Shown: piece after piece, positions 18,081 through 27,454 of the stretch
How the letters are laid out: every line of letters starts with the position of its first letter
Numbering within the stretch: the stretch's first letter is position 1
Assembly: GCA_022953095.1 (NCBI GenBank)
Contig: JALJCR010000003.1
Location: 62,001-126,000 of the forward strand
Direction of reading: 5' to 3'
DNA: 64,000 bases
Source of the DNA: Qipengyuania sp. ABI-127-1
GTDB taxonomy: Bacteria; Pseudomonadota; Alphaproteobacteria; Sphingomonadales; Sphingomonadaceae
Notes under the pieces: model-generated
What the model saw: the letters and a program-made list of their open reading frames with translations, nothing else
What the model was told of the DNA's origin: nothing
The model's database searches: none
Program-made: the position numbers and the translations under genes

Positions 18081-19088
18081 ATGCGAATCGCTGTTTTCAG
18101 TACCAAGCCATATGATGAGGAATTCCTCCTATCCGCCAACACCGAGGCGGGCGCCCCGCACGAGCTGGAGTTCCACCGCGTGCATCTGTCGGAGCAAAGC
18201 GCTATTCTGGCGCAAGGTAGCGATGCGATCTGCGCCTTTGTGAACGATCGCGCCGATCGTCCGGCGCTGGAGATCCTGCGTGATAACGGCGTTCGCCTGA
18301 TCTGTCTGCGCAGCGCCGGTTTCAATAATGTCGACCTGGCAGCCGCTCGCGATCTCGGCCTCGCCGTAGCGCGGGTGCCCGCCTATTCTCCTCATGCAAT
18401 CGCGGAACATACCGTTGCGCTCCTGCTTTCCTTGGTCCGCAAAATCCACCGATCCTATGCCCGCGTACGCGAGGGCAATTTCTCGCTCGACGGGCTGCTC
18501 GGTTTCGATCTTGCAGGCCGCACTGTCGGTGTTGTTGGCACGGGCAAGATCGGGTTGTGCGTGGCAAGAATACTCACCGGTTTCGGATGCGAGGTTCTGG
18601 GAACCGATCCGGTGCCGAACGGCGATTTCCATGGTCGCTACGTGGCGCTCGACGAGTTGCTCGAGAGCGCCGATATCGTCACTCTCCATTGCCCGCTTAC
18701 GCCCGACACCCATCATCTGATCGATGCGCAGGCTCTTTCGCGGATGAAGGACGGTGTCACGATCATCAACACCAGTCGTGGGGCGGTAATCGACACGCAA
18801 GCAATCATCGCCGCGCTGAAGACGCGAAAAATCGGTCTGCTTGGACTGGATGTGTACGAAGAAGAGGAGGACATCTTCTTCGAGGACATGTCGCGCCAAC
18901 CGATCATGGATGATACTTTTGCGCGGCTCCTGACCTTTCCCAATGTTCTGATTACGGGGCATCAGGGGTTTTTCACCACCCAAGCGCTCGAAGCGATCGC
19001 GCAGATAACGATCGCCAATGCCAGCGCCTTCGAGCGAGATGGCAGGCCGCTCCACTCCGCCGGGTTGCCTCCCGGGGGCCGGGACTGA
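18081..19088 (+). CDS. ldhA: D-lactate dehydrogenase-type 2-hydroxyacid dehydrogenase
   Basis: A 335-residue NAD-dependent enzyme reducing pyruvate (or another 2-keto acid) to the D-hydroxy acid. The nucleotide fold has VGVVGTGKIG; the catalytic Arg lies in INTSRGAVID, the Glu follows in DVYEEEEDIFFED, and the catalytic His is in ITGHQGFF. The YEEE...FFED stretch and the early SAGFNNVDL are typical of the fermentative LdhA group rather than of serine-pathway enzymes. AAGGCAG precedes the ATG. In a stress island under a FixL/FixJ-like pair, it fits NADH disposal when oxygen is short. Confidence 0.88.
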   Translation: MRIAVFSTKPYDEEFLLSANTEAGAPHELEFHRVHLSEQSAILAQGSDAICAFVNDRADRPALEILRDNGVRLICLRSAGFNNVDLAAARDLGLAVARVPAYSPHAIAEHTVALLLSLVRKIHRSYARVREGNFSLDGLLGFDLAGRTVGVVGTGKIGLCVARILTGFGCEVLGTDPVPNGDFHGRYVALDELLESADIVTLHCPLTPDTHHLIDAQALSRMKDGVTIINTSRGAVIDTQAIIAALKTRKIGLLGLDVYEEEEDIFFEDMSRQPIMDDTFARLLTFPNVLITGHQGFFTTQALEAIAQITIANASAFERDGRPLHSAGLPPGGRD

Positions 19089-19191
19089 GCTTCAAGGTGC
19101 CAATCGGCGGGATGCGGAGGTTTCCTTAATGCGCCGCTTGTGATCACGGCTAGCTTGTCCGTTGCACCGATAGCCGAGCGAAGGATCTTTC

Positions 19192-19635
19192 ATGAGCACG
19201 ACAGGCCTCGAAGTTTTCGACAAGACTCTCCAATCGACACATATCTGGCTCGATGAAATCATGGAGGAGATCGGCCCGGACCGCCATCTGGCCTGGAAGG
19301 TGCTAACCACCGTATTGCAGGCACTACGCGACCGCTTGCCCGTGGAACTGGCCGCCCATTTCGGGGCGCAATTGCCGCTCCTCGTGCGGGGTGGCTTCTA
19401 TGCGGGTTTCGATCCTTCCAAAATGCCGACTCAGTGGCATACGGCAGAGGAATTTCGCCATCATATTGCAGCGAATCTCGCCGATGCCCGCGCGGTCGGG
19501 GCGATCGACGCGATCGATGCCGTCGTCGGGGTTCTCGATCGCCATCTCTCGCCGGGTCAGGTCGGCAAGGTCTATCGGGCTCTGCCCAAGCAGATTCGGG
19601 AACTCTGGCCGGATTACGAGGCGAGCGAGACCTGA
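19192..19635 (+). CDS. DUF2267 family protein
   Basis: A 147-residue soluble protein. Segments such as HLAWKVLTTVLQALRDRLP, EEFRHHIAA and the C-terminal YRALPKQIRELWP are those of DUF2267, an all-helical family of unknown function often found beside stress genes, Hsp20 and Usp in proteobacteria and actinobacteria. GAAGGATC lies upstream of the ATG. It is placed 103 bases after the lactate dehydrogenase gene and before a cation ATPase, on the same strand. The family name does not imply a reaction; a role in stress survival is suggested by the company only. Confidence 0.8.
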   Translation: MSTTGLEVFDKTLQSTHIWLDEIMEEIGPDRHLAWKVLTTVLQALRDRLPVELAAHFGAQLPLLVRGGFYAGFDPSKMPTQWHTAEEFRHHIAANLADARAVGAIDAIDAVVGVLDRHLSPGQVGKVYRALPKQIRELWPDYEASET

Positions 19636-19694
19636 TTCGCAAAGGCCATCCCGCCGTTCGGCACCGGTCGACGCGTTGCCAGGCGGCCGACCCG

Positions 19695-19710
19695 ATCAAT
19701 ATGGATTGAT
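19695..19710. promoter_or_regulatory. Inverted repeat upstream of the cation ATPase
   Basis: ATCAAT-ATGG-ATTGAT is a perfect 6-4-6 inverted repeat in the short space before the P-type ATPase. It could be a regulator site; the regulator is unknown. A second short one, TGCAA-T-TTGCA, lies near 19788 at the start of the gene. Confidence 0.35.
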
Positions 19711-19748
19711 ACTGATAGCCTGCGTCGCCTCCGCGTTTCACAGTCCCG

Positions 19749-22466
19749 ATGCGAAGGTCGGCGGCGTATGGCCCCGTCGATAGGCGCTGCAATTTGCAAC
19801 AGGGGTACATTTCCATCACCGATCCGCAGCAAGGAGCTGACGAACCTTGGCATGCGCTTGACGCCAGGGACGCCCTCAACCGCTTTGCCTCTTCCCGTAA
19901 CGGCCTTGTGCAGGGCGAAGCCGAGCGGCGGCTGGCATCGCACGGGCCGAACCTGCTGCCCGAGCCCCAGAGGATGGGGCCTCTTCGCATCTTCGCACAC
20001 CAGTTCACCAACCCGCTCATCTATCTGCTCATATTCGCGGGGGCGTTATCTCTCCTCATCGGCGACAGGTGGGACGCGGCGTTCATTTTCGGTGTCCTGA
20101 CGACAAACGCCCTGGTGGGCAGTTATCAGGAATACAAGGCCGATGCCGGCGCGCGCGCGCTGCGCAGCCTGGTGCCACAAGTCGCCCGCGTGGTGCGCGA
20201 CGGTGTCGTGCGCGAGATACCGGCGGCAGAGATCGTGCCGGGCGACATCGTCGAACTTGAAAGCGGGATGAAGGTTACGGCCGATATGAGGCTGGTGGAA
20301 GCACATGGTCTCAGGATCGACGAAGGTTCCCTGACCGGCGAGTCCATGCCCGTGCTGAAAGATGCCGATCGGTCGTTGGAGGCGGAAACCGTAGCCGGGG
20401 ACCGGCTGACCATGGCACATGCCGGGACCGTCGTCGTGGAAGGGCGCGGGCTTGGTGTCGCAGTGGCAACGGGGGCAGGCACCTTGCTGGCCAATATCGG
20501 CTCCATGCTCACCGAAAACGCTCGCGTCGCGGTCGAAACACCCTTGGTCAGACGCATGGCGAAGCTTGCGCGAAGGATAGCCATTGCCACGGTATTCCTG
20601 ATTCTGGTGCTGGCCGTCCTGCTTGCGCTTCAGGGTGGAGGATGGCGCGAGATTGTGCTGCTGGCCATTGCCCTTGCCGTTGCAGCGATCCCGGAAGGCC
20701 TGCCCATTGCAGTAACCGTAGCATTATCGGCAGCCGCCAGCCGTATGGCCCGGCGCAATGTGATCGTGCGGTCGCTGCCGGCCGTGGAAGGGCTTGGGTC
20801 CTGCACACTCATTGCAACCGATAAGACCGGAACGCTGACCCTCAACAGGCTGACGGTCCATCGCGTGGTTCTGGCCGATGGAACCAGTGTCGAGCGTCAG
20901 CAGTGGCTAAATGGTGACGGAAACGATCCCCTTGGCGAGATCGGTTCGGCGGCCGCCATCTGCAACGAAGCGCATCTGAGCGATACGGGCAGCCCGGTAG
21001 GCGATGCAGTGGATGTCGCTCTGCTCGATCTGGCCCGTGAGACGGGGCACGATCCCGAAAACCTGCTCGGAATGGAGCGGCTGGCCATCGTTCCCTACGA
21101 GCCTGCGGCCCGCTTCGCGGCCGTCGAAGCTGTATCATCCCAGGGAACTCGTCTCGTGGTGAAAGGGGCGCCGGAAACGGTCCTGCCAATGTGTGCGGAA
21201 GTGGCCCCGGGCGCGGTCGAAACTGCCGAGCGGCTTGCCGCCGAGGGGTTCCGGGTCCTGGTACTGGCCTACGCCGATTCGGCGGCATCCGCAGTGCCGA
21301 TTCACGAACGGCTTCACGGGCTCCGACTGCTGGGTTTCGTCGGCTTGACCGATCCGCTGCGCTTCGGCGTTGTCGAAGCGGTCGCGCATTGCCGCGAGGC
21401 AGGCATTTCGGTGCGAATGATCACTGGCGATCATCCGGCGACGGCCCTCGCCATTGCCAGGCAACTGGGCCTGGATGTCCATCCAGGCGAGGTCGTGACC
21501 GGGGCTCAGCTTGCGGGGCTGGATAGCAAGAGCGAAGCATTCGATCGGACGATCGGCAATGCGGAAGTCTTCGCCAGAATCGAGCCTGCGCAAAAGCTGG
21601 CGATCGTGCAAGCTCTGCAACGCAACGACCATATCGTCGCCGTCACGGGGGATGGTGTGAATGATGGCCCCGCTCTGCACGCGGCGGACATCGGCGTTGC
21701 CATGGGGAAGGGCGGTACGGATGTTGCGCGTGCAGCCTCCGATCTGGTCATCGCGGACGACAATTTCGCCACCATCCTGTCCGGGATCGAGGAAGGGCGC
21801 GTTACCTTCCTCAACATTCGCAAGATCGTGATCTTCATGCTGGCCACGGGCCTTGCCGAAATCCTCATGTTCATCGGTGCCCTGGCCTTTGGGCTGCCAA
21901 TGCCGCTCACTCCCGTCCAGCTTCTCTGGCTCAATCTTGTCACCAACGGTCTTCAGGATGTCACGCTGGGGTTCGGCAAGGGAGAGGGGGATGAATTGCA
22001 AAGGCCCCCGCGGCGCAAGCTGACCACGCTGATCGATATCGATGCCATCATACTGATGTTGCCGGGAACCCTGGTGATGACCGCAGCCGCGATATGGGTC
22101 ATGGCAGGACATCTAGCTGCGGGAGAAAGCGTCGCGGAGGCACGTAACGCCGTCCTGTTCATCGTGGTGCTGTTCCAGAACGCCTTCCTGCTCACCGTTC
22201 GCAACCTCCATCGGCCCTTTTGGAGGTGGCATGCGCCGGAAAATGGATGGCTGTTTGCGGGGCTGGGCAGTGCGTTGATGCTGCATGTCGCTGCCCAGCA
22301 TCTGCCGCTGTCCCAGACACTGCTCGGCATCAGTCCGGTCGGCCTTGATGTGGTCGTGCAGGGCCTTCTTGCCGCCCTGGCCGTGCTGCTTTCCACCGAG
22401 GTTGCGAAATGGTGGATCAATCGTACACGCCGCCTCCGGGCGACCGGGACATTACTTATGGATTGA
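19749..22466 (+). CDS. P2-type cation-transporting ATPase
   Basis: About 905 residues. It has the N-terminal cation ATPase domain (PWHALDARDALNRF, GLVQGEAERRL), the actuator motif LTGES, the phosphorylated Asp358 in ATDKTGTLT, the nucleotide-binding domain, the hinge GDGVNDGPALHAADIGVAMG and C-terminal membrane helices. The M4 motif AIPEGLPIAVT is that of Ca2+-type (P2) pumps; M6 reads NLVTNGLQDVTLGF, so the ion preference is uncertain between Ca2+, Mg2+ or Mn2+. The pump resembles mycobacterial CtpF in class. The start is doubtful: the ATG at 19749 lacks a clear ribosome site, and a TTG at 19794 is an alternative. Confidence 0.88.
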   Translation: MRRSAAYGPVDRRCNLQQGYISITDPQQGADEPWHALDARDALNRFASSRNGLVQGEAERRLASHGPNLLPEPQRMGPLRIFAHQFTNPLIYLLIFAGALSLLIGDRWDAAFIFGVLTTNALVGSYQEYKADAGARALRSLVPQVARVVRDGVVREIPAAEIVPGDIVELESGMKVTADMRLVEAHGLRIDEGSLTGESMPVLKDADRSLEAETVAGDRLTMAHAGTVVVEGRGLGVAVATGAGTLLANIGSMLTENARVAVETPLVRRMAKLARRIAIATVFLILVLAVLLALQGGGWREIVLLAIALAVAAIPEGLPIAVTVALSAAASRMARRNVIVRSLPAVEGLGSCTLIATDKTGTLTLNRLTVHRVVLADGTSVERQQWLNGDGNDPLGEIGSAAAICNEAHLSDTGSPVGDAVDVALLDLARETGHDPENLLGMERLAIVPYEPAARFAAVEAVSSQGTRLVVKGAPETVLPMCAEVAPGAVETAERLAAEGFRVLVLAYADSAASAVPIHERLHGLRLLGFVGLTDPLRFGVVEAVAHCREAGISVRMITGDHPATALAIARQLGLDVHPGEVVTGAQLAGLDSKSEAFDRTIGNAEVFARIEPAQKLAIVQALQRNDHIVAVTGDGVNDGPALHAADIGVAMGKGGTDVARAASDLVIADDNFATILSGIEEGRVTFLNIRKIVIFMLATGLAEILMFIGALAFGLPMPLTPVQLLWLNLVTNGLQDVTLGFGKGEGDELQRPPRRKLTTLIDIDAIILMLPGTLVMTAAAIWVMAGHLAAGESVAEARNAVLFIVVLFQNAFLLTVRNLHRPFWRWHAPENGWLFAGLGSALMLHVAAQHLPLSQTLLGISPVGLDVVVQGLLAALAVLLSTEVAKWWINRTRRLRATGTLLMD

Positions 22467-22520
22467 GGCTGCGATAGTGCCGACGATGCGGATCGATCCA
22501 CTATCCCGAGGAGAGAACAG

Positions 22521-23111
22521 ATGGTCCGGCCCCTCAGACAGGCAATGGCGGCGCTGGTCGGGGCGGGTCTGCTTGCGACGGCAGCTTGTACCTACAGCAG
22601 TACGCCATACCAGCCGATTTCCTCGGCCAACCGTGTATCGGGCGGCTATAGCGATGAACAACTGGGCGAATATCGCTTTCGGGTGTCGTTTGCAGGCAAT
22701 TCGCTGACCTCGCGCGAACAGGTCGAAAGTTACTTGTTGTTCCGCGCCGCCGAACTGACGCTGGAGCAGGGGCACACCTGGTTCGTGATCGAAGATCGTG
22801 TCATCGAGCACGAGGTCGAACGCAGCTTCCGGCGCGATCCGCTATACGATCCCTGGTATCGATCCTATTATGGCTATTGGCGTCCATACTGGCGTTATTA
22901 CGGGCCGCGCGGCTGGCAAGCCTGGTATCCCTATCACGGCCATTCCTTCTGGACCGATCATGTCGATATCCGCGAAGTCGATCGGTTTGAGGCAATTGCC
23001 GAAATCCGCCTCGGAGATGGCCCTATGCCGAACGGCAATTTGCGCGCCTTCGACGCGCGCGAAGTGATTGCGCGGATCGGGCCGCGGGTGAAGTATCCCG
23101 GACAGGATTAG
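22521..23111 (+). CDS. CC0125/CC1285-type lipoprotein
   Basis: A 196-residue lipoprotein. The signal peptide ends in a lipobox LLATAAC (Cys about residue 23), followed by a mature domain with GGYSDEQLGEYRFRVSFAGN, SREQVESYLLFRAAELTLEQG and FVIEDR, the pattern of a Caulobacter-named envelope lipoprotein family of unknown function. The centre is very rich in Tyr, Trp and Arg (about residues 108-140). GAGGAGAG precedes the ATG. It follows the ATPase by 54 bases and may share its transcript. Its stop overlaps that of the convergent adaptor gene by four bases (TTAG). Confidence 0.8.
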   Translation: MVRPLRQAMAALVGAGLLATAACTYSSTPYQPISSANRVSGGYSDEQLGEYRFRVSFAGNSLTSREQVESYLLFRAAELTLEQGHTWFVIEDRVIEHEVERSFRRDPLYDPWYRSYYGYWRPYWRYYGPRGWQAWYPYHGHSFWTDHVDIREVDRFEAIAEIRLGDGPMPNGNLRAFDAREVIARIGPRVKYPGQD

Positions 23112-24274
23112 GCGCGCGGCGAAACGCGCGTACCGTCTTCGATATTACCCGACGGATTGAGGACGACGCGCTCGCCCGCTTTCAAACCGTCGCGAACTTC
23201 GGCAAAGTCATCATTGAGGTGACCGATCGCGACATCGCGCCGCCGTGCCCGGCCATCGGCTTCGACGAAGACCTGCCAGCCGCCTTCCGATCCCCGGAAC
23301 AGAGCGCCGACGGGAACCCGCACCACCGCGTCTTCGCGCCACAGGATGACCGTGGCATCGATCTGGTAGCCATGGCCGAGGGGCGCGATCTGCCGGGCGG
23401 CATCGGCCGCGAAATCGATGATGACATTGACGCGTTGTTCTTCGATCCCGAGCGCGGATATCTTGAGCCTGCCGAAGGGTTCGATCCGGCGCACCCGGCC
23501 GGGCAGGGCATCCTCGCCACCCCACCGTGTGATCTTCACTGCATCGCCGGGCTTGATTCGCGCAGCCTCGCGCGAAAGCAGATCGGCGACCACCTCGATG
23601 CGTGCCGGATCGCCGATTTCGACCAACGCGGTTCCCTGCGCAACGACTCCTTCGCTTTCGACGAGCCGCCGTAGCAAGACCCCGCTTTCTGGCGAGCGTA
23701 CCGCCACTGTACCACCCGACGGCAGGCCAGAGGCGGCAGGCTCGGATAGCTGGCTCTGCAACCGCTTGGTTTCGGCACGGATGCGTGCCAGTTCGCTGCT
23801 CGCCGTGGCAGCCGCGGCCCGCCGCGCATCGAGGTCTGACCGGGGCAGAAAACCCCGCTCGGCCAAGGCCTCGGCACGCTCCAGATCGGCCTTCGCCAGC
23901 CGCAGGGTAGCGGCCGCGCTCGCCTCGCCAGCGCGCGACGCGGTAATCGCATTGCCGATTTCCAGCCGTGTCCGCCGGTCTAGCGGCGTCGACGGAATTC
24001 CCGACATGCGGGCGATCACGGTCTGGCCCGCAACGACCTCGTCGCCGGGATCCAGCTCTATCCGCGTGACATATCCCGTGACCGGTGCCGTGACGGTGTA
24101 GAGATCGTGCACGCGGGTTACCCCGTCATCGGTCAGGCCCACCTCCATCGGTCCTTCGCTGACCGTGCCGAGATCGACGGCCTCCGCTTCGGGCCAGAAG
24201 CTATAGGCGAGCCCGGATACCAGCAGCGCCGTGATGATGATGGCCCAACGCCAGTTCTTGATCCGGTCCCACAT
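23108..24274 (-). CDS. HlyD/MacA-type periplasmic adaptor of an ABC exporter
   Basis: A 388-residue adaptor with one N-terminal membrane anchor (about residues 10-27), a biotinyl-lipoyl-like half (VTAPVTGYVTRIELDPGDEV), a helical hairpin (about 105-190, AEALAERGFLPRSDLDARR), the second lipoyl half (AVRSPESGVLLR) and a beta-barrel. It links an inner-membrane ABC transporter to an outer-membrane channel. The ATG overlaps the TGA of the permease gene by one base (TGATG), so it is the last gene of a three-gene operon. No channel gene is next to it. An open reading frame from another frame continues upstream but is not real coding. Confidence 0.9.
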   Translation of the reverse strand: MWDRIKNWRWAIIITALLVSGLAYSFWPEAEAVDLGTVSEGPMEVGLTDDGVTRVHDLYTVTAPVTGYVTRIELDPGDEVVAGQTVIARMSGIPSTPLDRRTRLEIGNAITASRAGEASAAATLRLAKADLERAEALAERGFLPRSDLDARRAAAATASSELARIRAETKRLQSQLSEPAASGLPSGGTVAVRSPESGVLLRRLVESEGVVAQGTALVEIGDPARIEVVADLLSREAARIKPGDAVKITRWGGEDALPGRVRRIEPFGRLKISALGIEEQRVNVIIDFAADAARQIAPLGHGYQIDATVILWREDAVVRVPVGALFRGSEGGWQVFVEADGRARRRDVAIGHLNDDFAEVRDGLKAGERVVLNPSGNIEDGTRVSPRA

Positions 24275-26640
24275 CAGTCGCGCGCCTTCAATACGCGGAC
24301 CATGTCGAGCCGAGCGACCCGGCGTGCGACGATCAATGCCGTCGCGCTGGCTGCGGCCAGCACTACCAACGCGGCGAACCCGTAGCTCGACCGGTCGGGG
24401 GCGAAGGGAAGGCGGAAGAGATCGGAACTGAACATCGCGACCATCAATTGGGCCAGAAAATAGCCGGTCAGGCACCCGACGGGTACTGCGACAACGACGA
24501 GCAGGGCTAGTTCTCCGAGCAGAACGATGCCGACTTCGCTGCGATGGTATCCCAGCACGCGCATGGTGGCGAGTTCGTGTGCCCGTTCGGAAAAGAGAAT
24601 GCGCGCGCTGTTGTAAACGACGCCGACCGCGATGGCGGCTGCGAACGCGATATAGAAACCCATCATTGCCATGATGTTCTCCTCGATGATTTCCTCGAAA
24701 AGCTGCATCGCTGCATCGCGTTCGGTGATCCCGAGGACCAGCGGCATATCGCTGAGTTCGGTTATCAACTGGTCGCGATAGAGCGGATCGATCAGCAGAT
24801 TGGCGCTGCCCACCGGAGTGCCGTCGCGTGTCAGGCGGGACAGCGCCTCGCTTCGTGCATAAGCCCGTGTACCGATCAGTTCGTCGATAATGCTCGCCAC
24901 GGTCAATGTCGTCTTGGTCTGGCGTCCGCCGAGCAGTTCCACTTCCGCCCTGTCTCCGGGCGCGAGGTCGAGCTTCTCCGCGAGCGGGCGGCTCAACATC
25001 AGGCCGGAAGCCGGCAACGGAACCTCGAAGCCGTTCGCATCGACCCGTGCAGAAAGGCGGTCGTCGATTTCTGCCGCCTCGATCCCGACCCGTTCCGAGA
25101 GTGCACCGTTTCGCATGACCACTGGGACGGCGCGGGCCGGTTCCACTCTCAGGACACCGGGCATCGAGGCCAGTTCGAACAGGACCTTTTCGTTCTGCGG
25201 TTCGATGAAGGCGACGGAGATGTCCTGCCGCTGCGCCCGGAAGAAGTAATTGTCGAGCATGGCACGCGAACCGTCGATGAACTGGATCGTCGCGAAAAGG
25301 AGGGCAAGGGAAAGGGCCACGCCCGATACGGTCACCGCCGAACGTCCCGGCCAGCGTGCGATGTGGCGGATGATCATGTTGCCCACCGCCGATATGTCCG
25401 CCCACTGACCGAATTTTTCGACCAGACCTGCGCGATAGATGGGCGGCGGCGGCGCCGACATGGCGACCGCCGGAGTCAGCGCTGCGGCAGCCCGCACCCC
25501 GCCGATGGCGCCGATCCCGGCCGACCCGAATGCCAACGCGGCACCGGTCGCGAACACGTTGGGTGCGACCTGATAGTAGAGGAACGGGAAGCGGTAATAC
25601 TCTGCATATTGCTCGGTCATGGACAGCCCCATCCACCAGCCGAGCGCGGAGCCCATGAGGATGCCGATCAGGGCCACGGCAATGGCGAATTTCAGATAAT
25701 GCCAGCCGATTGCCCAGTTGCCGTAGCCGAAGGCCTTCATCAGCCCGATTTCCTCGCGCTCCGTGCGGATCGTCCGGCCGAGCACGACATAGACGAGGAA
25801 GGTGGAGACGAGCAGGAAGATCGGCGGGATGATCGTGGTCATCGCCTCGAGCTGGTCGAGTTCGCTGGTTAGGAAAGCGTTCGACATGTGGTCTTCGCGG
25901 CCGACTGCGCCGGTCCCGCCATATTGCGCGACGATGGCATCGACGTGCCGGACGACCTCGTCCTCGCTCGCGCCGCGTTCGAGCTTCAGCGACAGAGCGT
26001 TGATCGCGCCCGTTCGGCCCGAAGCGGCCTCGAGCGCTTTCTCCCCCATCCAGAAGATACCGTAGCGACTGGCATCGGGGATCAACTCTCCCGGTGCGAT
26101 CGACCAGATGTAATCTGGCGCGAGGCCGATGCCGACCACTTCGAGCCGTGTCCGGCTGCCATAGACGACAGCATCGATCCGGGCACCCAGGTCGAGATCG
26201 TTGGCATCGGCAAACGCCTTGTCGATCACGACCTCGTTGGCCTTGTCGATCACCGGTCCGCGGCCTTCGGCCAGGACCAGCCTGTTCAGCTTGCTTTCGC
26301 CGTCCGCTCCGACCGAATTGATCAGCGCGCGGACCGGTTCGATGCGGTCGGCGAATTCCAGCGTGGCGAATTGTTCGATCCGGCCTTCGGCGATGGCTAC
26401 CCCATCGACCGCTTCGATCCGCTGCACTATGCTGCGCGGCGCCCGGGTCATGCTGACGAAGATATCGCCATATTGATAGCGATCGTAATAGGCGTCGCGG
26501 GTCTGCGTCAGCGAGTGGTGCACACCCAGTGCCATCACGAACGTCGCCATCGCGGCACCGATCACCAGCCCGATCGCGAGCGCCTGTCCGCGCAGGCGCC
26601 ACAGATCGCGCAGGAGCTTGGTGTCCAGCGCCCTCACCAC
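24274..26640 (-). CDS. FtsX/MacB-type ABC exporter permease
   Basis: A 788-residue inner-membrane protein with one helix near the N-terminus, a periplasmic MacB-type domain, three helices around residues 270-390, a second internal helix and periplasmic domain, and a C-terminal three-helix FtsX block. The doubled FtsX arrangement is usual for single-chain permeases of this class. The gene begins with GTG GTG and overlaps the ATPase gene by seven bases; GGAG lies a few bases upstream. Cargo is unknown: lipoprotein, glycolipid or peptide are all possible for this family. Confidence 0.9.
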   Translation of the reverse strand: MVRALDTKLLRDLWRLRGQALAIGLVIGAAMATFVMALGVHHSLTQTRDAYYDRYQYGDIFVSMTRAPRSIVQRIEAVDGVAIAEGRIEQFATLEFADRIEPVRALINSVGADGESKLNRLVLAEGRGPVIDKANEVVIDKAFADANDLDLGARIDAVVYGSRTRLEVVGIGLAPDYIWSIAPGELIPDASRYGIFWMGEKALEAASGRTGAINALSLKLERGASEDEVVRHVDAIVAQYGGTGAVGREDHMSNAFLTSELDQLEAMTTIIPPIFLLVSTFLVYVVLGRTIRTEREEIGLMKAFGYGNWAIGWHYLKFAIAVALIGILMGSALGWWMGLSMTEQYAEYYRFPFLYYQVAPNVFATGAALAFGSAGIGAIGGVRAAAALTPAVAMSAPPPPIYRAGLVEKFGQWADISAVGNMIIRHIARWPGRSAVTVSGVALSLALLFATIQFIDGSRAMLDNYFFRAQRQDISVAFIEPQNEKVLFELASMPGVLRVEPARAVPVVMRNGALSERVGIEAAEIDDRLSARVDANGFEVPLPASGLMLSRPLAEKLDLAPGDRAEVELLGGRQTKTTLTVASIIDELIGTRAYARSEALSRLTRDGTPVGSANLLIDPLYRDQLITELSDMPLVLGITERDAAMQLFEEIIEENIMAMMGFYIAFAAAIAVGVVYNSARILFSERAHELATMRVLGYHRSEVGIVLLGELALLVVVAVPVGCLTGYFLAQLMVAMFSSDLFRLPFAPDRSSYGFAALVVLAAASATALIVARRVARLDMVRVLKARD

Positions 26641-27374
26641 GTCATCTCCGAGGCCGAAATTCGGTTCTCATTGGTTTCGATCGACGCGATCTGCCCATCG
26701 AGGAAGTTGAACACCCGGTCGGCCATGGCGGCGATGCCGGCATTATGGGTAATCAGGATCAAGGTGGTGCCGAGTTCGCGATTGGCCTCTGCCAGTGTCT
26801 CCAGAACCCTGACGCCGGTCGCGCTGTCCAACGCTCCCGTGGGTTCGTCGCACAGCAGGACTCCCGGCCGTTTCGCAACCGCCCGGGCAACTGCGACGCG
26901 CTGTTGTTCGCCGCCCGACAGTTGGGCCGGGAAATGATGGCGCCGGTCCCCCAGACCGACGAGTTCAAGCGCTTCCTTGGCCGACATGGGATTTTCCGCG
27001 ATGTCGGTTACCAGCCGCACGTTCTCTTCTGCGGTCAGGCTGGGAATGAGATTGTAGAACTGGAAGATGAAACCGATGCTGGACCGGCGAAAACGGGTAA
27101 GGTCGGCTTCGTCCAGCGCGGTGAGTTCGGTATCGCGATACCAGAGCTCGCCGGAGGTGGGACGGTCCAGCCCGCCGACGATGTTGAGCAGCGTCGATTT
27201 GCCGCTGCCCGACGGGCCGAGTAGCACCAAAATCTCTCCGGCCATGATGTCGAGATCCACTCCGCGCAGAGCGTGGACCTCGGTTTCGCCGGTGACGTAG
27301 GTTTTGCGAAGCGATCGCCCGACAAAGGCAACTTCGCGTCCATTTCCGGGTTCTGTCTTCACCGCCTCGGGCAT
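26634..27374 (-). CDS. ABC exporter ATP-binding protein (MacB/LolD class)
   Basis: A 246-residue ATPase with Walker [14 protein letters not shown]-loop [11 protein letters not shown], signature [14 protein letters not shown], Walker [13 protein letters not shown] and an H-loop in LILITHNAG. The PTGALD form and overall length match the LolD/MacB group. It is the first gene of the ATPase-permease-adaptor operon, which reads toward the lipoprotein gene. The start at 27374 gives [12 protein letters not shown], a plausible leader before the core domain. Confidence 0.93.
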   Translation of the reverse strand: MPEAVKTEPGNGREVAFVGRSLRKTYVTGETEVHALRGVDLDIMAGEILVLLGPSGSGKSTLLNIVGGLDRPTSGELWYRDTELTALDEADLTRFRRSSIGFIFQFYNLIPSLTAEENVRLVTDIAENPMSAKEALELVGLGDRRHHFPAQLSGGEQQRVAVARAVAKRPGVLLCDEPTGALDSATGVRVLETLAEANRELGTTLILITHNAGIAAMADRVFNFLDGQIASIETNENRISASEMTW

Positions 27375-27454
27375 CGCGCGGGTCTATAACGTGGGTCGCG
27401 GCCGTGCGCTACGCAACTATCCCTAGTGACACATCCTTCCTGCGCCGATCGGCA

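Noticed and set aside
23108..26602. A single 1164-residue frame covering both the HlyD adaptor and the antisense-shifted permease region
   Set aside because: Its first two thirds are in the wrong frame of the clear FtsX permease; the true adaptor starts at 24274.
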